Shown here: piece after piece, positions 1 to 7,865 of the stretch
Numbering within the stretch: the stretch's first letter is position 1
How the letters are laid out: every line of letters starts with the position of its first letter
From: Caldilinea sp. CFX5
GTDB taxonomy: Bacteria; Chloroflexota; Anaerolineae; Caldilineales; Caldilineaceae
Direction: 5' to 3'
Assembly: GCA_021405325.1 (NCBI GenBank)
Contig: QWII01000109.1
Location: 1-33,264, forward strand
Length of the DNA stretch: 33,264 bases
The notes under the pieces: model-generated
Database searches by the model: none
What the model was told of the DNA's origin: nothing
Seen by the model: only the letters and a program-made list of their open reading frames with translations
Position numbers and translations under genes: made by a program

Positions 1-626
1 GGCGCACCGCCGATATTGATCGTCCCATGAGTATGGAAGCGATGGCCGATGATGTGGCCGCGGCTGTGCAGCAGTTGGGCTTCGACCAGGTTGACCTCTT
101 CGGCTATAGCATGGGCGCCGGTGTTGCGCTGCAAGTGGTCGTGCGGCATCCGGCAGTGGTGCGCAAGCTGGTCTTTATGTCCGCCACCTACAGCATGGAC
201 GGCATCCACCCGGGCCTGATGGAAGGGTTTGGCGAAATGTCGCCGGAAATGCTGTATGGCTCGCCGTGGCACGAGGAATATCTGCGCATCGCGCCCAACC
301 CGGAGCATTTCGACCAACTCTTTGCCAAAAAGACAGCGATGGATCAGCAGACCAAAGATGTGCCGGAGGAAGCGGTCCGCGCCATCCAGGCTCCTACGCT
401 GATCATCATCGGCGATTCCGATCTCACCCGCCCGGAACATGCGGTGGAGATGTTCCGCTTGCTGGGCGGCGGCGTCTTTGGCGATATGCCGCCGGGCCTG
501 CCCAATTCACAGCTTGCCGTTCTGCCCGGCACGTCACATGTATCGATCTTGGCGCGCGGCGAGTGGCTGGCGCCGATGATCACATCGTTCCTGGAAAAGC
601 CGATGCCCGAAGCAGTGAGTCAGTAG
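1..626 (+). CDS. alpha/beta hydrolase, C-terminal part (5' end outside window)
   Basis: This is the C-terminal two thirds of an alpha/beta-fold hydrolase. The frame is open from base 3 (codons RTADIDRP before the first ATG at 27), so the ATG at 27 is internal and the true start lies upstream of the window. The nucleophile elbow GYSMG puts the catalytic Ser at bases 108-110. A plausible acid is the Asp in IIGDSD and the catalytic His is in GTSHV near the end. The residues HPAVVRKLVF after the elbow are typical of the 3-oxoadipate enol-lactonase/haloperoxidase-like branch. The substrate cannot be told. The stop codon lies inside an octamer repeat array. Confidence 0.9.
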   Translation, partial: RTADIDRPMSMEAMADDVAAAVQQLGFDQVDLFGYSMGAGVALQVVVRHPAVVRKLVFMSATYSMDGIHPGLMEGFGEMSPEMLYGSPWHEEYLRIAPNPEHFDQLFAKKTAMDQQTKDVPEEAVRAIQAPTLIIIGDSDLTRPEHAVEMFRLLGGGVFGDMPPGLPNSQLAVLPGTSHVSILARGEWLAPMITSFLEKPMPEAVSQ

Positions 627-765
627 GTCAGTCAGTCAGTAGGTCAGTCAGTCAGTGGGTCAGTAGGTCAGTAAGACAGTAGATCAGTAGGCCAGTGACT
701 GTCTCACTGTCTTACTGTCTCACTGTCTTACTGTCTCACTGTCTTACTGCCTTACTGTCTTACTA
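613..765. repeat. octamer array facing its reverse complement (dyad array 1)
   Basis: From 613 to 692 there are ten consecutive 8-bp units of form CAGTNNNN, with a final CAGT at 693-696. From 698 to 761 there are eight units of form ACTGTCTY or close variants, the reverse-complement form. The two arms abut at 697 and can fold into a long imperfect hairpin in which the CAGT and ACTG tetramers pair in register. It fills the gap between the hydrolase and the VOC gene and overlaps the hydrolase stop at 624-626. It could act as a transcription terminator or processing hairpin. A related layout with different sequence lies at 16064-16133. Confidence 0.85.
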
Positions 766-787
766 GAAAAACAGGAGATTCTTTACC

Positions 788-1225
788 ATGAAAATCAACA
801 GCTTCTACCCGGTCATCATGACCAATGACGTGGCGGGATCGCAGGCGTTCTATACAACGCATTTTCCCTTCACGGTGACCTTTGATTCTGAGTGGTACGT
901 CAGCTTGAAGCTCGACCAGTCAGCTCCGTTTGAGCTGGCGCTGCTCAACCCTGATCATCCGACGGTGCCGGCTGCCTTCCGGCGGCGGCTGAATGGCGGG
1001 CTGATCCTCAACTTCGAGGTGGACGACGTTGACGCCGAGTATGCTCGTCTGCGGGCCGCGGGGCTACCGATCCATCTGGCGTTGCGCACCGAAGAGTTCG
1101 GCCAGCGCCACTTCATCACCGCTGACCCGAATGGGGTTTTGATTGACGTGATCAAGGTAATTCCGCCCGCAGGGGAGTACGTCGAGCAATACACCGCGGA
1201 GACCCTGAAAGAGATGGCAGCCTGA
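788..1225 (+). CDS. VOC family protein (glyoxalase/bleomycin resistance fold)
   Basis: A 145-residue protein of the vicinal oxygen chelate superfamily. It starts with the betaalpha-type segment [21 protein letters not shown] and ends with [14 protein letters not shown], the usual last strands of a glyoxalase/extradiol dioxygenase-like fold, followed by a short acidic tail. The length matches single-domain VOC proteins, which dimerise to complete the active site. AGGAG lies about 10 bases upstream of the ATG. Members include glyoxalases, fosfomycin and bleomycin resistance proteins; nothing here fixes the substrate. It is alone after the repeat array and is followed by a 254-base AT-rich gap. 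Confidence 0.88.
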   Translation: MKINSFYPVIMTNDVAGSQAFYTTHFPFTVTFDSEWYVSLKLDQSAPFELALLNPDHPTVPAAFRRRLNGGLILNFEVDDVDAEYARLRAAGLPIHLALRTEEFGQRHFITADPNGVLIDVIKVIPPAGEYVEQYTAETLKEMAA

Positions 1226-1385
1226 CGTTAGCCAGGGGGCGGTTGTCCCCTGTTTCGCTGCCTATCTATGGCCGTATTGCCGACTAACTCTTGTGGGAGC
1301 AGGTTGTCTATCCACGGGCGGTGGATGGATTATTCTATGCCACCATCATAATCCGTCCATTACTTCAATTTGAATTAGTGTACAC

Positions 1386-1414
1386 TTGCTTTTTTGAAGT
1401 AAATAAACTATACT
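1386..1414 (+). promoter_or_regulatory. sigma-70-type promoter for the MFS gene
   Basis: A -35 box TTGCTT (1386-1391) and a -10 box TATACT (1409-1414) are separated by exactly 17 bases, in an AT-rich stretch unlike its surroundings. The expected start of transcription is near 1421, about 60 bases ahead of the MFS start codon. The -10 box overlaps the left arm of a perfect inverted repeat. Confidence 0.6.
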
Positions 1415-1447
1415 ACCATTAGAACATTTGTTTTGTTGGTAGTATAG
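1408..1447. promoter_or_regulatory. perfect 11-bp inverted repeat, candidate operator
   Basis: CTATACTACCA (1408-1418) and its exact complement TGGTAGTATAG (1437-1447) flank an 18-base spacer. The left arm overlaps the -10 box and the right arm lies in the early transcribed region, so a bound dimer would block RNA polymerase. As RNA it could also form a hairpin just ahead of the ribosome site. No regulator gene is adjacent; the nearest is the MocR gene at 4078. Confidence 0.55.
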
Positions 1448-1479
1448 GAAAAGGCCACCACGGCCAGGGGACAAGATCA

Positions 1480-2829
1480 ATGCCTAGATTGTTTTATGCT
1501 GTCCTAACAAACTCACTTGCCGCTTCCCTCACCAATACCTTTGTCTGGTTTGCCGTCACCTTCTGGGTCTATTTAGAGACTCGCTCGGTGATCGTGACTT
1601 CCGTCATGGCCGGCGTCTTCACGGCGACGGTCGCCTTGTCGGGGTTCTTGTTGGGGTCGCTGGTGGACAGATATGAGAAGAAAAGCGTGATGCTGCTTTC
1701 CAGCCTCGGCTCGTTGGTCTTATATGCCCTGGCCGGTGCGCTCTTTGTGACGACGCCGGTTGAACGCTTTACCGATCCCACCAGCATCCAACTGTGGCTC
1801 TTCATTGTGCTGGCGCTCTTTGGCGCGCTGGCCGGCAATTTGCGTGGGATTGCGCTCTCGACGTTGGTCACGGTGCTGATTCCCGAAGGGGAACGCGGTC
1901 AGGCCAATGGTCTGGTCGGGACAGCGAACGGTGTGGCGTTTCTGGTGGCTTCGATCTTTAGTGGTCTGGTGGTCGGCTTTCTGGGCATCTTCTGGATGTT
2001 GGTGATCGCGCTTGCGCTGACCCTGCTGATCCTGGTCCACCTCTGGACGCTGCCGATTCCGCAACAGGCGGTTGGCTCGGCAGCGGAACAGGCCGCCCGA
2101 CAACAACTGGATCTCAGCGGGACGATCCGCCAGATTCGACTTGTGCCGGGGTTGTTCGGGCTGATCTTTTTTCAGACCTTTAACAACTTTCTGGGCGGCG
2201 TCTTTATGTCGCTGCTCGATGCCTACGGCTTGTCGCTGGTGTCGGTGCAGGTGTGGGGGACGCTCTTTGGCGTGCTGAGTCTGGGCTTTATCGTCGGTGG
2301 CTTGGCGGTGGCGCGCTTTGGCTTGGGGGCGAATCCGCTGCGGATGCTCTTTCTTGCGAACATCGTCATGTGGACGATCAGCATCTTCTTTACCATTCAA
2401 GCCTCGATTGTGCTACTGACCGTGGGCATGTTTATCTGGCTCTGTCTGGCGCCGGTGATCGAAGCGGCGGAGCAGACCATTCTGCAAAGCGTCGTCCCGC
2501 ACGAACGGCAAGGCCGGGTCTTTGGCTTTGCCCAGAGTGTCGAGCAGGCGGCCTCCCCCATCACGGCGTTTCTGATTGGCCCCATTGCCCAGTGGATCTT
2601 CATCCCCTTGATGACCACCGGCGCCGGGGTGACGTTGATCGGCGATTGGTTTGGCGTCGGCGCCGACCGCGGCCTGGCCCTGCTCTTTACCTGCGCCGGA
2701 GTGATCGGGTTGAGCGCCACTCTGCTGGCCATGCGGTCAAAGGCTTATCAAACCCTGTCGACCCACTACCGGCAGCAACGGGCCGAAGGCGCTCCTTTGA
2801 TCGGTGTCGCCGTGCCGAGCGACGGGTAG
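1480..2829 (+). CDS. MFS transporter, MFS_3 / macrolide-efflux-like
   Basis: A 449-residue major facilitator with about 12 hydrophobic segments. The loop motif LVDRYEKKSVM after the second segment matches MFS motif A. In the second half, the QTILQSVVPHERQGRVFG region is typical of the MFS_3 group, which includes MefA macrolide efflux and EntS siderophore export proteins. AGGGG lies 9 bases before the ATG. Its own promoter and dyad upstream suggest regulated expression. The likely role is proton-driven export of a small toxic molecule or siderophore; the substrate cannot be read from sequence. It is followed 33 bases later by the first DUF2306 gene, probably in the same transcript. Confidence 0.9.
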   Translation: MPRLFYAVLTNSLAASLTNTFVWFAVTFWVYLETRSVIVTSVMAGVFTATVALSGFLLGSLVDRYEKKSVMLLSSLGSLVLYALAGALFVTTPVERFTDPTSIQLWLFIVLALFGALAGNLRGIALSTLVTVLIPEGERGQANGLVGTANGVAFLVASIFSGLVVGFLGIFWMLVIALALTLLILVHLWTLPIPQQAVGSAAEQAARQQLDLSGTIRQIRLVPGLFGLIFFQTFNNFLGGVFMSLLDAYGLSLVSVQVWGTLFGVLSLGFIVGGLAVARFGLGANPLRMLFLANIVMWTISIFFTIQASIVLLTVGMFIWLCLAPVIEAAEQTILQSVVPHERQGRVFGFAQSVEQAASPITAFLIGPIAQWIFIPLMTTGAGVTLIGDWFGVGADRGLALLFTCAGVIGLSATLLAMRSKAYQTLSTHYRQQRAEGAPLIGVAVPSDG

Positions 2830-2862
2830 CAGGCCGGTTGTTGTAGAGAGAAGGAGGCAACC

Positions 2863-3513
2863 ATGCGTTGGTTCTTACCCCTATTGGTCGGGTTGCTCGC
2901 CCTGATTGGGATTGGGGCTTCCGTTGGACACTATTTAATGGAGCCGTACAACCCCGGCTTTCGTGAATATGCCACGATTACCGCGTTCCATGTGATCCTG
3001 GGCGGCGTCTACCTAGCGCTGGCGCCGTTTCAATTTGTCCAGCGGATTCGCAACCGTTGGCTGGGCTATCACCGCTGGGTGGGACGGTTGCTGGTCGCCA
3101 TCGGCCTGGTGATCGGGGCGACGGCCTTATTCATGGGCATTGTCTTTCCCACTGCCGGTTGGCCGCAGAGCATCGTCAATACTCTTTTTGGTGTGCTGTT
3201 TCTGGCGGCGTTGGTGCTGGGCTTTGTCCATGTGCGGGCGGGACGGATTGCCCAACACCGCGAGTGGATGATCCACGCCTTTGCCATCGGCCTCGCCATC
3301 GCTACCACGCGCCTGATCTCGGTGCCTACAATCATTGCGATTGGCGAGCCGACGGAGCAACAGGCGGCGCTGATTGTCTTGGGTTCGTTCACGGCGTCGT
3401 TTCTCTTACACGCCGGGTTTGCCGAGTGGTGGATTCGCCGCACGCGCCAGCACGGTAATACAGCAACCGGTGCGACGCGCGCCGCCTGGCGGTCGGCGCA
3501 AAGGTCGGTGTAA
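2863..3513 (+). CDS. DUF2306 membrane protein, copy 1
   Basis: A 216-residue membrane protein with six or so hydrophobic segments. The segment RIAQHREWMIHAFAIGLA followed by TTRLIS is the hallmark of DUF2306, a family of unknown function with conserved His residues that might bind metal or haem (inference). An internal YHRWVGR and FHVILGG add further conserved His. GGAGG lies ahead of the ATG. A second copy of the same length and about 80 percent identity lies at 5834-6484, on the far side of the MocR gene. Confidence 0.85.
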   Translation: MRWFLPLLVGLLALIGIGASVGHYLMEPYNPGFREYATITAFHVILGGVYLALAPFQFVQRIRNRWLGYHRWVGRLLVAIGLVIGATALFMGIVFPTAGWPQSIVNTLFGVLFLAALVLGFVHVRAGRIAQHREWMIHAFAIGLAIATTRLISVPTIIAIGEPTEQQAALIVLGSFTASFLLHAGFAEWWIRRTRQHGNTATGATRAAWRSAQRSV

Positions 3514-3533
3514 ATAAAGAAAGAGAATGGACG

Positions 3534-3917
3534 ATGACCAAAGTCAAGCGAAGTAACGATTGTGGCAATTCCCCCAAAAATCTCTTCATTGAAGAGATGG
3601 AAATCGCCTTTGCCCAAGGCAACCGTGAGTTTCTCGCCAACGCTGTCACGCTCGACATTCACTGGACTATCATCGGCCAAAAAGCAGCACACGGCATCGA
3701 TGAATTTTTAGCACTGCTTCAGGAAACCGTGCAACGAGCAGAAGTGTTGGAAATCGCCATTCATCATGTGGTGACCCACGGCAAGGCCGGCGCCGTCAAC
3801 GGCGTGCGCCAAGAGAATGATGGGAAAACTTACGATTTTTGTACCGTGTATGAGTTTGGTAACGCCAAAGGCACCAGTATCAGAGAAGTAAGTCACTACG
3901 CCATTGCCAGGATATAG
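3534..3917 (+). CDS. NTF2-like / SnoaL-like protein
   Basis: A 127-residue protein with the NTF2-like cone fold pattern: an N-terminal helix region ending in QGNREFLANAV, then DIHWTIIG, GIDEFLALLQET and a C-terminal sheet with GKTYDFCTVYEF. Such proteins are small cyclases, isomerases or binding proteins; no catalytic set is obvious. It begins 20 bases after the DUF2306 stop, so the two are probably cotranscribed. The ribosome site is weak (AAAGAGAATGG). The low-complexity start KVKRSNDCGNSPKN is unusual for the family. Confidence 0.7.
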   Translation: MTKVKRSNDCGNSPKNLFIEEMEIAFAQGNREFLANAVTLDIHWTIIGQKAAHGIDEFLALLQETVQRAEVLEIAIHHVVTHGKAGAVNGVRQENDGKTYDFCTVYEFGNAKGTSIREVSHYAIARI

Positions 3918-3939
3918 CAACGGAAAAGAGGAGTTAACC

Positions 3940-3975
3940 ATGCGCCAAGAAACGATTGCGCAAACCACGCGCTAG
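3940..3975 (+). pseudogene. orphan 11-codon reading frame with strong ribosome site
   Basis: GAGGAG at 3929-3934 is followed 5 bases later by an ATG that opens only MRQETIAQTTR before TAG. The next gene starts 102 bases downstream. The arrangement looks like the start of a gene whose body has been lost, as with several other stumps in this window. A short leader peptide for the MocR gene is possible, but there is no codon bias or attenuator-like hairpin to support it. Confidence 0.35.
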
Positions 3976-4077
3976 GCCGCGAACCATTCATCTTCCTGCG
4001 GTTTTGTGCCATGCTGGCGCCGAAGATCGGCGTGCGTTCTTCAACCCGTTGCATCCCAAGTGCTAAGGGAGGCCCCT

Positions 4078-5565
4078 TTGACGATCTTCCAAGACGATCC
4101 CTTCCGCCCGAGGCCGGATACGCCGCTCTATCAACAGCTTTTCGCCCATCTCCAGGCGGCGATCTTAGCCGGGCGCTTGCCGGGCGGGCTGAAGCTGCCC
4201 TCGACGCGCGCGCTGGCCGATGAGTTGCGGGTTGCGCGCAACACCATCATCACCGCCTATGATCAACTGCTGGCCGAAGGCTATATCGAGAGTGTGGAGG
4301 GCAGCGGCACCTTTGTGGCGCATGTGTTGCCCGAAGCGTTATTGACAACTGCAAAGCCGCCCACCCAGCCGCCGCGCAAACCTCTTCCCGCCGAAACCGC
4401 GCCGCCGCAGATCTCCCAGCGGACGCAAGCGCAGATGACCGCCCCCCAAGTGGTCCCCCGGTTGCCATTTGCGGTCAACGGTCGGTTGCGCCCCTTTAGT
4501 CTGGGCCTGTCGGCGCTCCATGCCTTTCCCTATGCGCTGTGGTCGCGCCTCGTTACGCGCCAGGTGCGGCGTCTCTCCATTGATACGCTGACCTATCAAG
4601 AACCGGCGGGCTACTGGCCGTTGCGCAAAGCGATCGCCGCTCATGCCACGGTCTCCCGCAGTGTGCGCTGTACACCGGAGCAGATCATCATTGTGGCCGG
4701 CGCCCAAGGGGCATTGGATCTGGCGGCGCGCGTGTTGATCGACGACGGCGCCCCGGTCTGGATGGAAGATCCGGGCTATGTGGGGGCACGTGGCGCGCTG
4801 TTGGGCGCCGGCGCGCAGATCGTGCCGGTGCCCATCGATCACGAAGGGTTGATGGTGGATAGTGGCCGCGAACGGGCGCCCAAGGCTCGCCTGGCCTATA
4901 TCACCCCCTCCCATCAATTTCCCTTAGGCGTGACCATGAGTCTGGCCCGCCGTTTGGCGCTGCTTCAGTGGGCGCAACGCGCCGATGCCTATCTTCTCGA
5001 AGATGACTACGACAGCGAATTTCGCTTTGCCGGTCGCCCCCTGGCGACGTTACAAGGGCTGGATGAGGCCGGCCGGGTGATCTACATCGGCACCTTTAGC
5101 AAGATTCTGGCGCCGGCCTTCCGCATCGGCTATCTGATTTTGCCGCCACCGCTCGTGAAGCCTTTTCTGGCTGCCCGCCAACTGATCGACTTCCACATGC
5201 CCCTGTTGGAACAGGCCGTCCTCGCCGATTTCATTGCCGAAGGACATCTTGCCCGCCATCTGCGGCGCCTGCGCACACTCTTTGCCGCACGTCGCGCTGC
5301 TCTGTTAGCGGCGCTACGCCCCCTGCCGCTGGCGATCCACGCTGCACCGGTGGGCAGCCATTGTGTCGGCTGGTTGCCCACCGGTGTGGACGGGCCGCAA
5401 CTGGCGCAGCAAGCCGCTGCCAACGATCTCAACCTCTGGTTAGTTTCCACCTACTGTATGGAGCCATTGGCGCGCGATGGGCTGCTGCTGGGCTACGGCG
5501 ATCATGACGAAGCCGAGATCCAGGGGGCGGTGGGCAAACTGGCGCAGCTTCTGCCGGTCGCCTGA
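4078..5565 (+). CDS. MocR/PdxR-type GntR regulator with aminotransferase-like domain
   Basis: A 495-residue transcription factor. Residues about 10-80 are a GntR winged helix (PLYQQLFAHL, KLPSTRALADELRVARNTI, EGYIESVEGSGTFVA). A linker rich in Pro and Gln follows, then a fold-type I aminotransferase-like domain with the PLP lysine K342 in GTFSKIL. Other landmarks are EDDYDSEF and the RIGYLILP segment. I chose TTG at 4078, preceded 5 bases upstream by GGGAGG (4067-4072), over the longer frame from 4006, whose extra residues match nothing in the family. MocR regulators usually control PLP, GABA, taurine or transport genes nearby. Here the flanking DUF2306 twins are candidate targets. Confidence 0.9.
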   Translation: MTIFQDDPFRPRPDTPLYQQLFAHLQAAILAGRLPGGLKLPSTRALADELRVARNTIITAYDQLLAEGYIESVEGSGTFVAHVLPEALLTTAKPPTQPPRKPLPAETAPPQISQRTQAQMTAPQVVPRLPFAVNGRLRPFSLGLSALHAFPYALWSRLVTRQVRRLSIDTLTYQEPAGYWPLRKAIAAHATVSRSVRCTPEQIIIVAGAQGALDLAARVLIDDGAPVWMEDPGYVGARGALLGAGAQIVPVPIDHEGLMVDSGRERAPKARLAYITPSHQFPLGVTMSLARRLALLQWAQRADAYLLEDDYDSEFRFAGRPLATLQGLDEAGRVIYIGTFSKILAPAFRIGYLILPPPLVKPFLAARQLIDFHMPLLEQAVLADFIAEGHLARHLRRLRTLFAARRAALLAALRPLPLAIHAAPVGSHCVGWLPTGVDGPQLAQQAAANDLNLWLVSTYCMEPLARDGLLLGYGDHDEAEIQGAVGKLAQLLPVA

Positions 5566-5670
5566 CCCAAAGCCGTAACAACAAAAGTGGATCCATAATT
5601 TGATCCGGAAGTGGTTCTTCCCAAAGCGCCGCTTATGGCCTATCTTGTTCAGAACGTAGGACGCGGATAA

Positions 5671-5777
5671 AACAAAATCGCTCATCTACAGAAAGTGTGA
5701 GGTTTCGACCCGCCACACCTGTCAGGTTTTGGAAACCTGACAGGTGTTCACACTTTCCGTAGATGAGCCAACAAAAT
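5671..5777. mobile_element. MITE-like nested palindrome with 8-bp flanking direct repeats
   Basis: Outer arms 5680-5700 and 5748-5768 are complementary at 20 of 21 positions. Nested inside, 5715-5729 and 5733-5747 form a perfect 15-bp stem (ACACCTGTCAGGTTT) with a 3-base loop. The direct repeat AACAAAAT flanks the element at 5671-5678 and 5770-5777, one base outside each arm, as expected for a target-site duplication. The element has no coding capacity, so it would move only with help from a transposase elsewhere. It lies in the 268-base gap upstream of DUF2306 copy 2 and would fold strongly if transcribed. Confidence 0.7.
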
Positions 5778-5833
5778 TTTGCGTCCACAATTTCATGGTC
5801 ACGGTAGGTAATGTTGTTACTGAGGAGGTAAAG

Positions 5834-6484
5834 ATGCGTTGGCTTTTGGGGACGCTGGTTGGCTTGCTGGCGCTGATCGGGGTTGGGGCGTCAGTCGTCC
5901 ACTATTTCACCACACCGTACAACCCTGGTTTTCTGGAATTTCCAGTCATGACGGCGTTTCATGTGATCCTGGGCGGCGTCTACCTGGCGTTGGCGCCGTT
6001 TCAGTTTGTCCAGCGGATACGCACGCACTGGCTGGGCTATCACCGCTGGGTCGGTCGGCTGCTGGTGGCGATTGGGTTGGTGACGGGCGTCACCGCCTTG
6101 TTCATGGGCTTTGTCATCCCTGCCGCCGGTTGGCCGGAGAGTGTGGTGATTGGCCTCTTTGGGTTCCTGTTTTTGGCGGCGCTGGTGCTGGGCTTTGTCC
6201 ATGTACGCGCCGGACGCATTGCCCTGCACCGGGAGTGGATGATCCGCGCCTTTGCCATCGGCCTCGCCATCGCCACCACGCGGCTGATCTCGGTGCCGAC
6301 CATCCTCTGGCTGGGCGCCCCGACCGATCAACAAACGGGGCTGATTGTCCTCGGCTCGTTCACGGCGTCGTTCCTCTTACACGCCGGGTTTGCCGAGTGG
6401 TGGCTCTATCACACACGCAAACGTGGTAACGCGACAAGCCGTGCTGTGCGATCGGCCTGGCGGTCGTCGCCAAAATCGGCATAA
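5834..6484 (+). CDS. DUF2306 membrane protein, copy 2
   Basis: A 216-residue paralogue of the protein at 2863-3513, with the same length and long identical blocks such as GYHRWVGRLLVAIGLV and FLLHAGFAEWW. The signature RIALHREWMIRAFAIGLA is present. I start it at 5834, where TGAGGAGGT precedes the ATG; the longer frame from 5744 would add about 30 residues that copy 1 lacks and would begin inside the palindromic element. The pair most likely arose by local duplication, with the MocR gene now between them. Function is unknown; the conserved His residues suggest a metal or cofactor site (inference). Confidence 0.88.
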   Translation: MRWLLGTLVGLLALIGVGASVVHYFTTPYNPGFLEFPVMTAFHVILGGVYLALAPFQFVQRIRTHWLGYHRWVGRLLVAIGLVTGVTALFMGFVIPAAGWPESVVIGLFGFLFLAALVLGFVHVRAGRIALHREWMIRAFAIGLAIATTRLISVPTILWLGAPTDQQTGLIVLGSFTASFLLHAGFAEWWLYHTRKRGNATSRAVRSAWRSSPKSA

Positions 6485-6529
6485 GTGGCTGGTGGCATAG
6501 ACACTGGCAGTAGATACAGGAGAATTACG

Positions 6530-7336
6530 ATGCAAACAATGATGAAGACCAATACGATTGCGGTTGTGACAGGCGCCGCACGCGGCGTTGGCCGCGGGAT
6601 TGCCCTTGTGCTCGGGGAAATGGGGGCAACGGTTTATGTTACCGATATTGAATCGCGCACAGATAAACGGTCAGCCCTGCCCGGCAGTGTCGAAGAGACG
6701 GCCGAGCAAGTGACGGCGCGCGGCGGTCATGGCATTCCCGTGCGGGTTGATCACAGGGACGATCAGGCGGTGGCGGCGCTCTTCGCCCAGATTCGGCATG
6801 AACAGGGCGGGCTGGATCTACTCGTCGCCAATGCCTTTAACGGCAACGCCATCCCCTTTCAGAGCGGGCCATTTTGGACGCTCCCGCTGGAACATTGGCA
6901 GAATATGTTCGAGAGTGGTGTGCGCAGCCATCTCGTTTCGGCCTGGTACGCGGCGCCCCTGTTGATGGAGCGGCAAGGTCTCGCCCTCCTCACCGGCTAC
7001 GCTGACCCCGACAGCGAAGTGATCGGCAATCACCTCTTCTATGATCTGGCGATGTCAGCGATCAGCCGTCTGGCGCGCGCGATGGCGCACGACCTACGGG
7101 CACATGGCGTGACGGCCCTCGCCATCGCCCCCGGCTTTACGCGCACGGAGGCCATCGTCGCCGCTTTGGGCGAGAGGCCACCGGGAAGTGATTCGATTGA
7201 ATTTCCGGGGCTGGCCGTGCGTGCTCTGGTAGAGGACCCGCATGTTGCTCGCCACGCCGGTCGCACCCTCCGCGTGGCCGACGTGGCCCAAGACTATGGC
7301 TTTCGCGACCGGGAGGCGGCTGATGAGCAACGATAA
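6530..7336 (+). CDS. SDR family oxidoreductase lacking the catalytic lysine
   Basis: A 268-residue short-chain dehydrogenase/reductase. The NAD(P)-binding motif is VVTGAARGVGRGIALVLG, and NAFNGNA replaces the usual NNAG. The region is closest to the DHRS1-like branch (long insert, MAHDLRAHGVTALAIAPGFTRTE). The active-site YxxxK reads Y171-DLA-M175: Lys is replaced by Met (codon ATG at 7052-7054), which should cripple classical SDR chemistry. AGGAG at 6518-6522 precedes the ATG. Its 3' end overlaps the methyltransferase start by 14 bases, so the two are translationally coupled. Confidence 0.87.
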   Translation: MQTMMKTNTIAVVTGAARGVGRGIALVLGEMGATVYVTDIESRTDKRSALPGSVEETAEQVTARGGHGIPVRVDHRDDQAVAALFAQIRHEQGGLDLLVANAFNGNAIPFQSGPFWTLPLEHWQNMFESGVRSHLVSAWYAAPLLMERQGLALLTGYADPDSEVIGNHLFYDLAMSAISRLARAMAHDLRAHGVTALAIAPGFTRTEAIVAALGERPPGSDSIEFPGLAVRALVEDPHVARHAGRTLRVADVAQDYGFRDREAADEQR

Positions 7337-7847
7337 CGGTTCGGAACGGCTGGCGTGGGTGGTTGAGACGCTGGCCGTCCAGCCACAGGATCGGCTATTG
7401 GAAATTGGTTGTGGGCATGGCGTGGCGATGACATTGGTCTGTGAAAAGCTAGACGGCGGGCATATCGTCGCCATCGACCGCTCGCAGAAGATGATCGACC
7501 TGGCGGAAAAGCGCAACCGCGCTTCTGTTGCTGCCGGCAAGGCATCCTTGCAAACGGTCGCGCTGCATGAGGCTGAGTTTGGTGCGGCTCGCTTTGACAA
7601 GGTCTTTGCCGTCCGCATTGGGGTCTTTTTCCGGGGGGCCCCGGCCCGTGAGTTGGCGATCATCCACAAAGCGCTGACGCCGGGCGGTAGCCTCTACTTG
7701 TTTTACGATCCCTTTACCGCCCACCAGATCAAAGCGGTTACGGCGCGGCAGTCGGCGTTATTAAGCAGCCACGGCTTCAGTATCACGAATGTGCTGACCA
7801 AGGAGCTAGCCCAAACCACCGTCATCGGCATCATTGCCAGGAAATGA
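7323..7847 (+). CDS. class I SAM-dependent methyltransferase
   Basis: A 174-residue Rossmann-fold methyltransferase. Motif I is LLEIGCGHGVAM, followed by the acidic end of strand 2 in IVAIDRSQKMI. Motif IV lies around FDKVFAVRIGVF, and the post-motif region is ALTPGGSLYLFYDP. The start ATG at 7323 overlaps the SDR stop and has GGGAGG about 7 bases ahead, so I prefer it over the longer in-frame GTG/ATG starts that fall inside the SDR gene. The short length suggests a small-molecule methyltransferase. The substrate is unknown. Confidence 0.87.
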   Translation: MSNDNGSERLAWVVETLAVQPQDRLLEIGCGHGVAMTLVCEKLDGGHIVAIDRSQKMIDLAEKRNRASVAAGKASLQTVALHEAEFGAARFDKVFAVRIGVFFRGAPARELAIIHKALTPGGSLYLFYDPFTAHQIKAVTARQSALLSSHGFSITNVLTKELAQTTVIGIIARK

Positions 7848-7865
7848 GGATATGGAAAATTCACC

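Noticed and set aside
1720..2400. 226-residue minus-strand frame within the MFS gene
   Set aside because: Its composition (His, Gln, Arg rich) is the antisense of a membrane protein, and no start signal is present.
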